Of a stretch of 64,000 nucleotides of DNA, positions 14,924 through 23,309 are shown piece by piece. The DNA is from Actinomadura litoris (GTDB lineage: Bacteria > Actinomycetota > Actinomycetes > Streptosporangiales > Streptosporangiaceae). The position numbers and the translations under genes are program-made. Below the pieces are notes generated by a model. It was not told where the DNA came from. It saw nothing but the letters and a program-made list of their open reading frames with translations, and did no database searches. Each line of letters begins with the position of its first letter. Within the stretch, counting starts at the first letter, position 1. The stretch spans positions 532,406 to 596,405 of the forward strand of contig NZ_WOFH01000005.1 in NCBI RefSeq assembly GCF_009733595.1. Direction: 5' to 3'.

Positions 14924-17776
14924 ATGGCGTTGGTGGTCACGTTCGCCGGCAAGGCGCCTTTGGGCGCGGATTCGGCTCTTCAGGTGTGGTCGTACACGGT
15001 GGCGGGGAGCCCGCCGGATCTGATCCCCGGGCAGCGGATCGCGATCGCGCTCCCGGCGGACGTGGACGTGCGCGACCCCGCGTCCTATCCCGCCGTGCCC
15101 GCGTTGCGCGGCATGTTCTTAGAACGGTCCGCCGCGGTCAGCAGGCAGTACGCCGGACGGACGATCTCCCCCGGCGGCGGCCAGCAGACGATCGCGTTCG
15201 TCGCGCCGCCCGGCCAGGCCGACCGGGAGCTGTTCGTGGTGACCGCCCAGGGCGGGCGGCCGTGGGCGGTGCAGCCGTTCGCGACGAGTGCGGGCGGGAC
15301 GTCCGACAACGTCCAGACGATGGCCTCTCCGGCGCGGGCGTCCGGCACGGGGAGCGGCAGGCCGGTCGGGGAGTTCGCCGGGACGCTGCCCTATGCGAGC
15401 GAGGTCTTCGGCGTGTACCAGCCGCTGGCCGGGTGGTTCGGCAACGACGCCTCGCTGCGGGTCGCCGCCGCGCTCGGCCTCGACGTGGGCAGGGACGCCT
15501 TCGCCGGGGACGCGGCGCGCGAACTCGCCCATCCGGCCCTCGCGGAGCTGGCCGCGCAGGACCCGCCCACGGACGGCATCCTGTCGCCGGTCGGGCTGGT
15601 CAACCTGTTCCGGCAGTACTTCTTCGAGTTCGACACCTTCCTCGGCCCGCCCGCCGGGCACCTGTGGCTGAGCCCGGGCGGCACGGTCGAGGTCGTGGAG
15701 ACCAGCACGCGGCGCACGCTGGTGGAGCGGACGGCCGAGCAGTCCGAGGAGGCGACCCGCAAGTCCGAGGAGAGCCTGACCTCGCAGGACGACGTCGCCG
15801 ACGCGGTCAAGGAGGAGAACGCGAACGACACCAAGCTCGGCGCGAGCGTCAGCGCGGGCGGGAAGTTCGCCGGGATCTACCACGCCGACGCGAGCGCGAG
15901 CTTCAGCACCGAGAACACCACGAAGCGGTCGTCGGAGGAGACGCACAAGCACACCAGGACGCAGAGCTCCAAGGTCAGCAGCGAGATCAAGCGGAACTTC
16001 AGGACGACGTTCAAGACCGTCACCGAGACCACCGACACGACGAGCCGCCGCTACGTCGTGCAGAACACCACGGGCAAGCTCCTCAACTACGAGCTGCGCC
16101 GCAAGATGCGCAAGGTCGGGGTGCAGGTCCAGCACATCGGCACGCAGCTGAGCTGGCAGGTGTTCCTCGGGCCGGGCGCGGCGCAGCCCCCGGGCGCGCC
16201 GTCCCCGGGCGCGCCTGCCCCGGGCGCGCAGCCGCCGGGCGCGCCGTCCCCGGCCGCGCCCGCCTCGGGCGCGCCGCCCCGGACCGTCGTGGCCCCCGGG
16301 CGGCTGCTCGGGCTCGGCGAGCTGGTCCACGTCGTCCCGGCGCCGGACCTCACGTCGCTGCGCGAGCCGGTGAAGCCGCCGAAACTGGAGCGCAAGGAGG
16401 TGAACTACACCTGCGTCTACAACATCCAGATGTTCCCGATCGCCAACAACAACCCGCCCCACAACGACGCGTTCTGGAGCCGCATCGACGAGAACACCGG
16501 ACGGATGGGACGCGGCGAGGAGGACGAGTACATCGTCGGGAACCTCCAGGTCAGGCCGAGCCCCCCGGCCCCCGGCTACACCCTCGACCCGAACACGGCG
16601 CTGATCCGGTTCATCTCGTGCAAGTCGGCGAACGGCTCCGACACCGCGTTCGACGCGCACTACAGCATCGACGGCACCGACCCCGCCGCGATCACGATCA
16701 AGTGCGACCATGTGAGCTTCGGCGGCACCGGCGCGGTCACGCTCGTCCACTCGCTGACCTGGAACCCGCCCCGCGTCGACCCGGCGCAGCAGGAGTACGA
16801 GGCGGCGAAGAAGCTCTACGACGAGCAGGTCGCGGAGTTGCAGCGCAAGGCGTACGGGGAGGCCGTGCGGACCCGGCTGAACCTGGTGAGCGGGATCCGG
16901 CCCCGGCCCGCCGCCGAGCTGCGCGAGGAGGAGCGGCAGGCGGTGTTCGCCAGCCTGATCAGGCAGCTCCGGCTGATCCCCTCCGACCCGCATCTGGAGT
17001 CGGAGATCATCCGGCAGATCTTCGACATCGACCAGATGCTGTACTTCGTGGCGCCCGACTTCTGGCGGCCCGACTACCTGTCCGACCCGGCCGGGCCCGA
17101 CACCTCCGGCCGCTACCCGGTGCCCCAGCCGGTCTGGACGACGACCGCCGCCGATCCGCTGGCCGGGGAGACGGTGCTGAGCTGGTACTCCCACACCAGT
17201 TCCGACACGCTGCCGCCGTCCGCGCCCGCGCCGCCCGCGCCCGGCGAGCCGCCCACGCCGCCGCCCGCGCAGCAGAAGGAGTGGCGCGTCAACTACCTCG
17301 TCACCGAGAACACCCAGCCCGCGCCGATGGGCAGCTCGCTCGGCTGGCTGATCCAGGCCGACGGCGACGAGCGCCGCAACGAGTTCCTGAACGCGGCGTG
17401 GGTGAAGGCGGTGCTGCCCGTCCGGCCGAGGCACGAGCTGGACGCGCTGTCCTGGCTGTCGAAGGCGAACGTCGAGGGGGAGGCGGGGCTCGGCCGTCCC
17501 TACCCGTGGCAGCCCGGCGACCCGGACGAGTACCGGGGCAAGAAGGTCGGCGAGGTCCTCGTCCTGCTCGCCAAGGAGCTCCAGACCAAGAACGGCGACG
17601 TGGCGGTGACGCTGGCGACGGAGAAGGTGTTCGAGACGGGCTTCGACCCGCTGGACGGCGGTTTCCGGCCCGCGGAGCCTTACCAGATCTTCGACCAGTG
17701 GGTCGAGGTGCTGCCCACCGACCAGGTCGTCGCGGTGGAGGTCGAGTACGACCCGAAGACCGGCCAGCAGCGGTGA
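14924..17776 (+). CDS. Large unrecognised protein with amphipathic Ser/Thr-rich region; first gene of a two-gene cassette
   Basis: A 950-residue protein; the ATG at 14924 has AGGGGG seven bases upstream. There is no signal peptide or membrane helix. Residues about 1-255 are a beta-rich domain (ALVVTFAGKAPL). Residues about 257-415 run from a Glu/Lys/Ser helix-like segment (RTAEQSEEATRKSEESLTSQ) into a glycine/serine stretch and then alternating Ser/Thr/Lys residues (THKHTRTQSSKVSSEIKRNF), ending with LLNYELRRKMRKVGVQ. A proline/alanine/glycine linker spans about 417-460. Further beta domains, a helical segment near 621-690, and a C-terminal domain follow. The alternating polar stretch recalls pore-forming beta-hairpins, but that is inference. 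A TTA codon occurs at 15119-15121. The stop overlaps the next gene's start (GTGA). I do not recognise the family. Confidence 0.85.
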   Translation: MALVVTFAGKAPLGADSALQVWSYTVAGSPPDLIPGQRIAIALPADVDVRDPASYPAVPALRGMFLERSAAVSRQYAGRTISPGGGQQTIAFVAPPGQADRELFVVTAQGGRPWAVQPFATSAGGTSDNVQTMASPARASGTGSGRPVGEFAGTLPYASEVFGVYQPLAGWFGNDASLRVAAALGLDVGRDAFAGDAARELAHPALAELAAQDPPTDGILSPVGLVNLFRQYFFEFDTFLGPPAGHLWLSPGGTVEVVETSTRRTLVERTAEQSEEATRKSEESLTSQDDVADAVKEENANDTKLGASVSAGGKFAGIYHADASASFSTENTTKRSSEETHKHTRTQSSKVSSEIKRNFRTTFKTVTETTDTTSRRYVVQNTTGKLLNYELRRKMRKVGVQVQHIGTQLSWQVFLGPGAAQPPGAPSPGAPAPGAQPPGAPSPAAPASGAPPRTVVAPGRLLGLGELVHVVPAPDLTSLREPVKPPKLERKEVNYTCVYNIQMFPIANNNPPHNDAFWSRIDENTGRMGRGEEDEYIVGNLQVRPSPPAPGYTLDPNTALIRFISCKSANGSDTAFDAHYSIDGTDPAAITIKCDHVSFGGTGAVTLVHSLTWNPPRVDPAQQEYEAAKKLYDEQVAELQRKAYGEAVRTRLNLVSGIRPRPAAELREEERQAVFASLIRQLRLIPSDPHLESEIIRQIFDIDQMLYFVAPDFWRPDYLSDPAGPDTSGRYPVPQPVWTTTAADPLAGETVLSWYSHTSSDTLPPSAPAPPAPGEPPTPPPAQQKEWRVNYLVTENTQPAPMGSSLGWLIQADGDERRNEFLNAAWVKAVLPVRPRHELDALSWLSKANVEGEAGLGRPYPWQPGDPDEYRGKKVGEVLVLLAKELQTKNGDVAVTLATEKVFETGFDPLDGGFRPAEPYQIFDQWVEVLPTDQVVAVEVEYDPKTGQQR

Positions 17777-19536
17777 GGCTGCGGGTGGCGTGGGCCGACA
17801 AGGCCCACTTCCTCCTCGACCGCCGCTCCCCGGCGGGCAGGCCCGACGGCGCCGTGTCGCTGGAGGTGTTCGGCGACCTCCCGGCGGACGCGCCCTGGCA
17901 CACCCCGGGCAGCGGCCTGCCGTCGCTGGCGGTCGATCCGGGCGACACGGCGGTGGCGTTCGACGTTCCGGCCGACACCCCGCTGCGGCTGGAGTTCACC
18001 GTCGACACGGTCGTGGACGGCAAGCAGTGCCGGTCGCTGGAAGTCGTGCAGTTGTTGCGCGTCTCGCCCGATGGGGCGGTCACCTTCGTCGAGCACGCGC
18101 TGACCCGGTTCCATGTGGACCTGCGCCCGTCGGGCGGGCCGGGGACGGTGCCGGGGCGCAGGCCGTTCGTGCACGCCGGGGGGACGTCGCTGTTCACCGG
18201 CCGCCACCCGCTGCTCACCACCGACGGGCGCGGCCAGCCGCGCGTGCGCGCCGACTTCCTCGACGTCACCGCGCTCTGGTGGGACCTGCATTTCCAGGAC
18301 ACCACCGTGCCGCCCGGCCAGGGCGTCTCCACCTGGGACTTCTGCCCCTGGTACCTCGACCCCGCCTGTGCCGGACGCCCCGACGGCCTGCGCGTGCTCG
18401 CCAGCACCTGGGGCGCGCCGCTGGTGTGGTTCGCCGTGATCCCGCCGTCGGCGGGGAAGGAGCTGCCGCCGCGGACGAGGCTGGGCGGCGCGGTCCTCTT
18501 CCGCCCGGTGGCGAGCGCCTACGCCTATTCGTCCACCGACAAGTCCGGGCTCGGCGACCGGACGCACGCGAAGCTCGGAATGGAGCAGCTCGCGCATTAC
18601 CTGTTGCGCGGGCGCAACCGGCAGCAGGCGGCGAGCATCGTCCACTACAGCCCGCGTTCGCCGGAGCTGTACGACTTCGCCTCGGCGTTCCACAAACCCG
18701 AGGAGCCGTTCCCGAGGCCCAGCGACCGGCTTCCCTCCCTCCCGATCGGCGTGGAGGACAACCTCGCGAGGTCGGCGGCGCGGCTGCTGCCGGAGGCCGG
18801 GGAGCAGCGCGTGCTGTTCCTGCCGTGGCCCACCGCGCGCGGCCTCGACCCGGCCTACGCCGCCGCGCTCGCGCCCGGCCTGTCCGCGCGCGTCGAGCGG
18901 GCGCTGCACCTGCTGGCGGCGCGCGGCGCGGTCGGCGGGCGGAACCAGGCCATGGCCGGGCGGGACGGCATCGCGCCCATGTCGCTCGGCGGCGCGTCCC
19001 CCGCGTTCGCCCTCGACCCGCTGCTGTGGATCGCCGGGTACAGCCTGGGCGGCGCGGCCGCGAGCAAGGCGGTGGCGGCCAACCCCGCCGACGTGGCCCG
19101 CATGATCTCCCTCGACGACGGCCGGCTCGCCGAGCACGAGCAGGGCCTGGTCAACGCGGCGCGGCAGGCCGCCCGCGCGGGGCGCCGGATGCGGGCGATG
19201 ATCGTGCACTCGCCCTACACCGGCGGCCCGCCGCAGGCGACGATGACCGCGCTGCGCGGTGCCGGGGCCGAGGTGACGATGCTGCCGCGCGGCGACTACA
19301 CCGCGTTCTGGGCGGCGCCGCCGTTCACCGCGCCGTCCTGGCGGCAGTACGTGCTCGCGGAGTGGGACAAGCAGCCCGATGTCGTCCGCAAGGACGTCCG
19401 CGAGCAGGCGGGGAAGGAGGCGAACCGCTACGCGGCCTGGCAGCACGAGGTCGCCGCCTACGGCGGGGACGTGTTCGCGGTGGAGCCGCAGAACCCGGGC
19501 AGCCGCGCGTTCCTGGAGGAATGCCTCGGCCCCTGA
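17773..19536 (+). CDS. Unrecognised protein with C-terminal GxSxGG (alpha/beta-hydrolase-like) domain; second gene of the cassette
   Basis: A protein of 587 residues from GTG 17773, which overlaps the previous stop by four bases, so the two genes are translationally coupled. The first 230 or so residues look beta-rich (RLRVAWADKAHFLLD...). The C-terminal half contains LLWIAGYSLGGAAASKAV, a classical nucleophile elbow with Ser424, followed by ISLDDG and MIVHSPYTGG, as in lipase/esterase folds. A catalytic aspartate and histidine cannot be assigned with confidence. There is no signal peptide. The convergent flavin monooxygenase begins three bases after the stop. It may act on lipids or modify the partner protein; this is inference. 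Confidence 0.85.
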   Translation: MRLRVAWADKAHFLLDRRSPAGRPDGAVSLEVFGDLPADAPWHTPGSGLPSLAVDPGDTAVAFDVPADTPLRLEFTVDTVVDGKQCRSLEVVQLLRVSPDGAVTFVEHALTRFHVDLRPSGGPGTVPGRRPFVHAGGTSLFTGRHPLLTTDGRGQPRVRADFLDVTALWWDLHFQDTTVPPGQGVSTWDFCPWYLDPACAGRPDGLRVLASTWGAPLVWFAVIPPSAGKELPPRTRLGGAVLFRPVASAYAYSSTDKSGLGDRTHAKLGMEQLAHYLLRGRNRQQAASIVHYSPRSPELYDFASAFHKPEEPFPRPSDRLPSLPIGVEDNLARSAARLLPEAGEQRVLFLPWPTARGLDPAYAAALAPGLSARVERALHLLAARGAVGGRNQAMAGRDGIAPMSLGGASPAFALDPLLWIAGYSLGGAAASKAVAANPADVARMISLDDGRLAEHEQGLVNAARQAARAGRRMRAMIVHSPYTGGPPQATMTALRGAGAEVTMLPRGDYTAFWAAPPFTAPSWRQYVLAEWDKQPDVVRKDVREQAGKEANRYAAWQHEVAAYGGDVFAVEPQNPGSRAFLEECLGP

Positions 19537-19539
19537 CCC

Positions 19540-20736
19540 CTACAGGGCGGGCGCGGGGTAGTCGGGGAGGACGTAGGAGTCGTTGGCGCCCCGCACCGCG
19601 TTCCCCGAGGGGATGCTCGACGGGTCGCGCAGCGCCCGGTCGCGGAGCGCCAGCTCCTCCTCGGTCGCCGGGTTGAGGACGGGGCGGGAGACGTCGGCGA
19701 TCGCCTGGTTCCTCTCCACGAACGTCCGGAGCCCGCTCTCGTACGCCTCGAACGCCTCGGTGTGGGAGGGGCGGGCGGCCAGCTCGTTCGCGAGCACGTA
19801 CGCGCCGATCAGCGCGATGCCGGTGCCCTGCCCCGACAGGAACGAGGGCGCGTAGGCGGCGTCCCCGACCAGCGCGACGCGTCCGCCGGACCAGCGCGGC
19901 ATGTGGATCTGGCCGACCGAGTCGTAGAACAGGTCGCCCGCCGCGCGCATGGCCTCGACCAGGCCGGGGGTCCGCCAGCCGAGACCGGCGAACGCCTCGG
20001 CGACGACGGCGCGCTGCGCGTCCGGGTCCCGGTGGACGGCGGGCGAGGGCGAGCTGAAGCCGAGGATCGCGAACACGCGGTCGCCGTCGCCGGGCGCGTA
20101 GAGCGCGGCCATCCGGCCCGGCGTGTTCCAGATCAGGCTCTCGTGGGCGAGGCCCAGCTCGTTGGAGGAGCTGAAACCGGCGAACGACCAGCCGAGATGG
20201 CGGTGGTAGCGCTCCTCGGGCCCGAACGCCAGGCGCCGGGTGCGGGAGTGGACGCCGTCGGCGCCGACGACGATGTCGAAGGTGCGCCGCGTTCCGCCGC
20301 GGAACGTCACGTCCACGCCGCCGTCGTGGTCGTGGAGGGTCTCGATGGAGTCGTCGAAGATCAGCTCGACGCCGTCGGGCACGGCCGAGTGCAGGGCGGC
20401 GGCCAGCTCGCCCCGGGGGATCTCCAGGTCGCGTCCGCGTACCCCGCCGACGAGGTCGCCCGTGTCGATGACGGCGACCGGACGGCCGTCCGCGTCGAGG
20501 AAGGTGCTCTGGCGCGTGTCGACGTGGAGGGCCTCCAGCCGCTCGATCAGGCCCATGCGGCGGACGACGTCCAGCGCGGGCCCCCGGATGTCGACGGGGT
20601 AGCCGCCGTCGCGGATCGCGGGCGCCTTCTCGACGAGCGTGACGTCCCAGCCGTGGCGGCCGAGCCAGTAGGCGATCACGGGTCCGGCGATGCTGGCCCC
20701 GGACACCAGGGCCGTGCGGCGTGCGGTCGAGTCCAT
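19540..20736 (-). CDS. FAD-dependent monooxygenase (aromatic hydroxylase/TetX type)
   Basis: A 398-residue flavoprotein of the p-hydroxybenzoate-hydroxylase fold. The N-terminal dinucleotide motif is ALVSGASIAGPVIAYWLGRHG, in which the first and third positions of GxGxxG are present and the middle one is Ala-Ser-Ile. DIVVGADGVHSRTR is the second FAD/NADPH fingerprint, and RVALVGDAAYAPSFLSGQGTG is the GD motif. ATG 20736 has GAGGAGG nine bases upstream. Such enzymes hydroxylate aromatic compounds or inactivate antibiotics such as tetracyclines and rifamycins. The divergent MarR gene and two palindromic sites in between suggest induction by a small aromatic ligand. Confidence 0.9.
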   Translation of the reverse strand: MDSTARRTALVSGASIAGPVIAYWLGRHGWDVTLVEKAPAIRDGGYPVDIRGPALDVVRRMGLIERLEALHVDTRQSTFLDADGRPVAVIDTGDLVGGVRGRDLEIPRGELAAALHSAVPDGVELIFDDSIETLHDHDGGVDVTFRGGTRRTFDIVVGADGVHSRTRRLAFGPEERYHRHLGWSFAGFSSSNELGLAHESLIWNTPGRMAALYAPGDGDRVFAILGFSSPSPAVHRDPDAQRAVVAEAFAGLGWRTPGLVEAMRAAGDLFYDSVGQIHMPRWSGGRVALVGDAAYAPSFLSGQGTGIALIGAYVLANELAARPSHTEAFEAYESGLRTFVERNQAIADVSRPVLNPATEEELALRDRALRDPSSIPSGNAVRGANDSYVLPDYPAPAL

Positions 20737-20758
20737 CGTGGTGCCTCCTCGGGAACTA

Positions 20759-20777
20759 GATACCTACCTTAGGTATC
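20759..20777. promoter_or_regulatory. MarR-type operator 1
   Basis: GATACCTACCTTAGGTATC is palindromic except for the central pair. It lies 22 bases upstream of the monooxygenase start. Its centre is 40 bp from operator 2, so two dimers could bind on the same face of the helix. Confidence 0.7.
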
Positions 20778-20799
20778 TTTCTGCCGTCTCGGCTACCAT

Positions 20800-20816
20800 A
20801 TACCTAACTTAGGTAT
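20800..20816. promoter_or_regulatory. MarR-type operator 2
   Basis: ATACCTAA-C-TTAGGTAT is a perfect inverted repeat with 8-bp arms around one base, 14 bases before the MarR start codon. It shares TACCTA/TAGGTA with operator 1. Autorepression and control of the divergent monooxygenase are inferred. Confidence 0.75.
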
Positions 20817-20830
20817 GTATTGGAGTGACG

Positions 20831-21343
20831 ATGGACACCCGCGACCCCGGGACGGGAGGCGACGACGCCGGACGCGACCGCTACCTGCGAGAACTGCTCC
20901 CCCGCCTGACCCAGCTCAGCAACGCGCTCAACCGCGGCCGGCTGACCGAGCGCGCGCTGGAGGCGGCGGGGGGCTCGGTGGACCGCCCGGCGATGTCGGC
21001 GCTGCTCGTCCTGCATATGGCGGACGAGCCGCTGCGCGTCGGCGAGATCGCCGCGCGGATGCAGGTCGTCGGGCCCCACGTCACGCGGCAGGTGAACGAG
21101 TTGGAGCGGCGCGGGCTGGTCCGCCGCGTCACCGACCCCGGCGACCAGCGCGCCCGCCTCGTCGAGCCGACCGGGCAGGGCCGCGAGGTGACCGACCGCT
21201 ACATGCGCACCATCTTCGGCTGGTTCGGCGACGCCCTCGCGGGCTGGCCCGAGGGCGACCGCCGCGCCTTCGAGCGCCTCCTCGGCCGGTTCGTCGACGA
21301 CCTCACCGTCCACCTGGCGACGCTCGACGACGACGCGACCTGA
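20831..21343 (+). CDS. MarR-family transcriptional regulator
   Basis: A protein of 170 residues from ATG 20831, preceded by GGAG at 20822-20825 (GTG 20825 overlaps that site and is less likely). The winged-helix core is visible: MSALLVLHMADEPLRVGEIAARMQVVGPHVTRQVNELERRGLV as helices 2-4, and the wing RRVTDPGDQRARLVEPTGQG with the conserved Asp-x-Arg pair. It should bind the two palindromes in its own upstream region and repress both itself and the divergent flavin monooxygenase until an effector binds. The effector is unknown. Confidence 0.92.
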   Translation: MDTRDPGTGGDDAGRDRYLRELLPRLTQLSNALNRGRLTERALEAAGGSVDRPAMSALLVLHMADEPLRVGEIAARMQVVGPHVTRQVNELERRGLVRRVTDPGDQRARLVEPTGQGREVTDRYMRTIFGWFGDALAGWPEGDRRAFERLLGRFVDDLTVHLATLDDDAT

Positions 21344-21534
21344 CGTCCGGAGCCCGGGCCCGAGGGGCGGAGAGGATCGTCGCCTCCGCAGGGGGCACCG
21401 GTCCTCAACGCGCCCAGGCCCGCCGTCGTGACCAGGACGTTCAGTCCCGGGTGCGGCCTCGGCGCTCGCCGGGCCCGCTATCGGGGGATCCGCGCTCCCT
21501 GGTTCGCCCGCGCCGTCCGCGGATAATGGAGCGC

Positions 21535-22401
21535 ATGGACCGTGCAGCGATGGCCGACTTCCTGCGGCGGCGGCGCGAGGCGCTGCGACCCGAGGACGTC
21601 GGGTTCAACCCGGGCCCGCGCCGCCGGACCCGGGGACTGCGGCGCGAGGAGGTCTCCTCGCTCGCCGTGATGTCGACCGACTACTACACGCGGCTCGAAC
21701 AGCGGCGCGGCCCGCAGCCGAGCGAGCAGATGCTCGGTTCGCTGGCCCGCGCGCTCCGGCTGAACGCCGACGAGCGCGACTACCTGTTCCGGGTGGCCGG
21801 GCACAGCGCCCCCGACGCGGTGTCGGTCGCGACGCACGTCGCCCCCGGGCTGCTGCGGGTGATGGACCGCCTCGCCGACACCCCGGCGCTCATCCTGTCG
21901 AACCTCGGGGAGGCGCTCGTCCAGAACCGGATGGCGGACGCGCTGCTCGGCGACCGGTCGTCCTACACGGGCCTCGCCCGCAGCTCGACGTACCGCTGGT
22001 TCACCGACCCGCGGGCGCGGCGGGTCTACCCCGAGCGCGACCACGCCCGGCACTCCCGCTCGCAGGTCGCGAACCTGCGCGTCGCCTACGGGTCGATGGG
22101 GGCGAGGTCGCGCGCGGGCGACCTCGTCCGCGCGTTGCAGAAGGAGAGCGCCGAGTTCTCCGGCCTGTGGGAGCGGCACGAGGTCGGCAAGCGGTTCGAG
22201 GAGCACAAGACGCTCGTCCACCCCGAACTGGGCGAGATCGAGCTGGACTGCCAGTCCCTGTTCACCGAGGACCAGTCGCAGGTGCTGCTCGTGCTCACCG
22301 CCCCGCCGCGCACCGAGGGCCACGAGAAGCTGCGGCTGCTCTCGGTGCTGGGCGGAAGCCGCTTCCCCGACACGACCGCCGCGGCCCAGGAAGCGCACTG
22401 A
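21535..22401 (+). CDS. XRE-family regulator with MmyB-like ligand-binding domain
   Basis: A protein of 288 residues from ATG 21535; ATG 21526 in frame is the alternative. GATAAT at 21522-21527 lies seven bases before ATG 21535 and could be the -10 element of a leaderless transcript. The helix-turn-helix is in residues 5-70 (RTRGLRREEVSSLAVMSTDYYTRLEQRRG). The C-terminal half (ALILSNLGEALVQNRMADALLG, then RSSTYRWFTDP and ERDHARHSRSQVANLRV) matches the MmyB-like fold common in actinomycete regulators. These often control an adjacent dehydrogenase or reductase by sensing a fatty-acid-like ligand, but no such target adjoins here; the next gene is a convergent methyltransferase. Confidence 0.88.
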   Translation: MDRAAMADFLRRRREALRPEDVGFNPGPRRRTRGLRREEVSSLAVMSTDYYTRLEQRRGPQPSEQMLGSLARALRLNADERDYLFRVAGHSAPDAVSVATHVAPGLLRVMDRLADTPALILSNLGEALVQNRMADALLGDRSSYTGLARSSTYRWFTDPRARRVYPERDHARHSRSQVANLRVAYGSMGARSRAGDLVRALQKESAEFSGLWERHEVGKRFEEHKTLVHPELGEIELDCQSLFTEDQSQVLLVLTAPPRTEGHEKLRLLSVLGGSRFPDTTAAAQEAH

Positions 22402-22409
22402 CCCTTTTC

Positions 22410-23240
22410 TCAGGCGTTTTTCCGTGCGATTCCCACCAGCGGCTGGACGGTGGGCGGCGCCGCCACGGGGGCGACCTCGGGACGCCATTCCAGGCACGGG
22501 ACGAGCCCCGGCTCGACCAGCTCCAGCCCCGAGAAGAAGCGGCGGACCTGGTCGGCCGACCGCAGTTTGTAGGGGACGGAGCCGCCCTCGTCATAGTCGT
22601 GCTGCGCCTGGGAGAACTCGGTGGAGATGTTGTTGGAACCGTCCGCGACGGCGAGCCAACTGCCCGGGGCGAGACCGTCCATCAGCCGCGAGACGATCGC
22701 GGCGGCCTCGTCGTCGTTCCCGATATGGCCGAGCACGCCCATGACCGTCAGCCCGACGGGGCGCGAAAGGTCGAGGGTCCGGTCGGCGCCCTCCAGGATC
22801 GCGTCCGGGTCGTGCAGGTCGGCCTCGACGTAGTCGGTGGCCCCCTCGGGCGTGCCGGTGAGCAGGATGTGGGCGTGCAGCAGGACGAGCGGGTCGTTGT
22901 CGACGTAGACGACGCGGGCGTCGGGCACCAGGCGCTGCGCGACCTCGTGGGTGTTGTCGACGGTCGGCAGCCCGGTGCCGACGTCGAGGAACTGGTCGAT
23001 CTCCGCCTCGTCCGCCAGGAAGGCGATCGAGCGTTTGAGGAAGTAGCGGGTGAGGCGCGCGATGTCGATGATGCCAGGGAATGTCTGGACATACTGGTCT
23101 CCCGCCGCGCGGTCCACGGGGAAATTGTCCTTGCCGCCGAGCCAGTAGTTCCATATCCGCGCCGAATGCGGGACGGAGGTGTCGATACCGCCGGCATGCT
23201 CCTTCGCCGCCTCGCTGAAGAACTCTTCTTCGCTGCCCAC
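22410..23240 (-). CDS. SAM-dependent methyltransferase, PF04672 type (copy 1)
   Basis: A 276-residue protein from GTG 23240 with GGGGAGG four bases upstream. The actinomycete-specific family signatures are present: ARIWNYWLGGKDNFPVDRAAG near the N-terminus, FLDVGTGLPTVDNTHEVAQ as the SAM-binding loop, and VVYVDNDPLVLLHA with the acidic residue that binds SAM ribose. The substrate of the family is not established. A paralogue occurs at 28685-29518. The gene lies 69 bp downstream of an XRE/DUF5753 regulator on the same strand, a common pairing. Confidence 0.92.
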   Translation of the reverse strand: MGSEEEFFSEAAKEHAGGIDTSVPHSARIWNYWLGGKDNFPVDRAAGDQYVQTFPGIIDIARLTRYFLKRSIAFLADEAEIDQFLDVGTGLPTVDNTHEVAQRLVPDARVVYVDNDPLVLLHAHILLTGTPEGATDYVEADLHDPDAILEGADRTLDLSRPVGLTVMGVLGHIGNDDEAAAIVSRLMDGLAPGSWLAVADGSNNISTEFSQAQHDYDEGGSVPYKLRSADQVRRFFSGLELVEPGLVPCLEWRPEVAPVAAPPTVQPLVGIARKNA

Positions 23241-23309
23241 GTCGCCTCCCCAGGTTCCGCTTCCATACTGGGCTTGTCCGTGGGTGCGGGCAACTCGCGT
23301 AGCGAGAGT

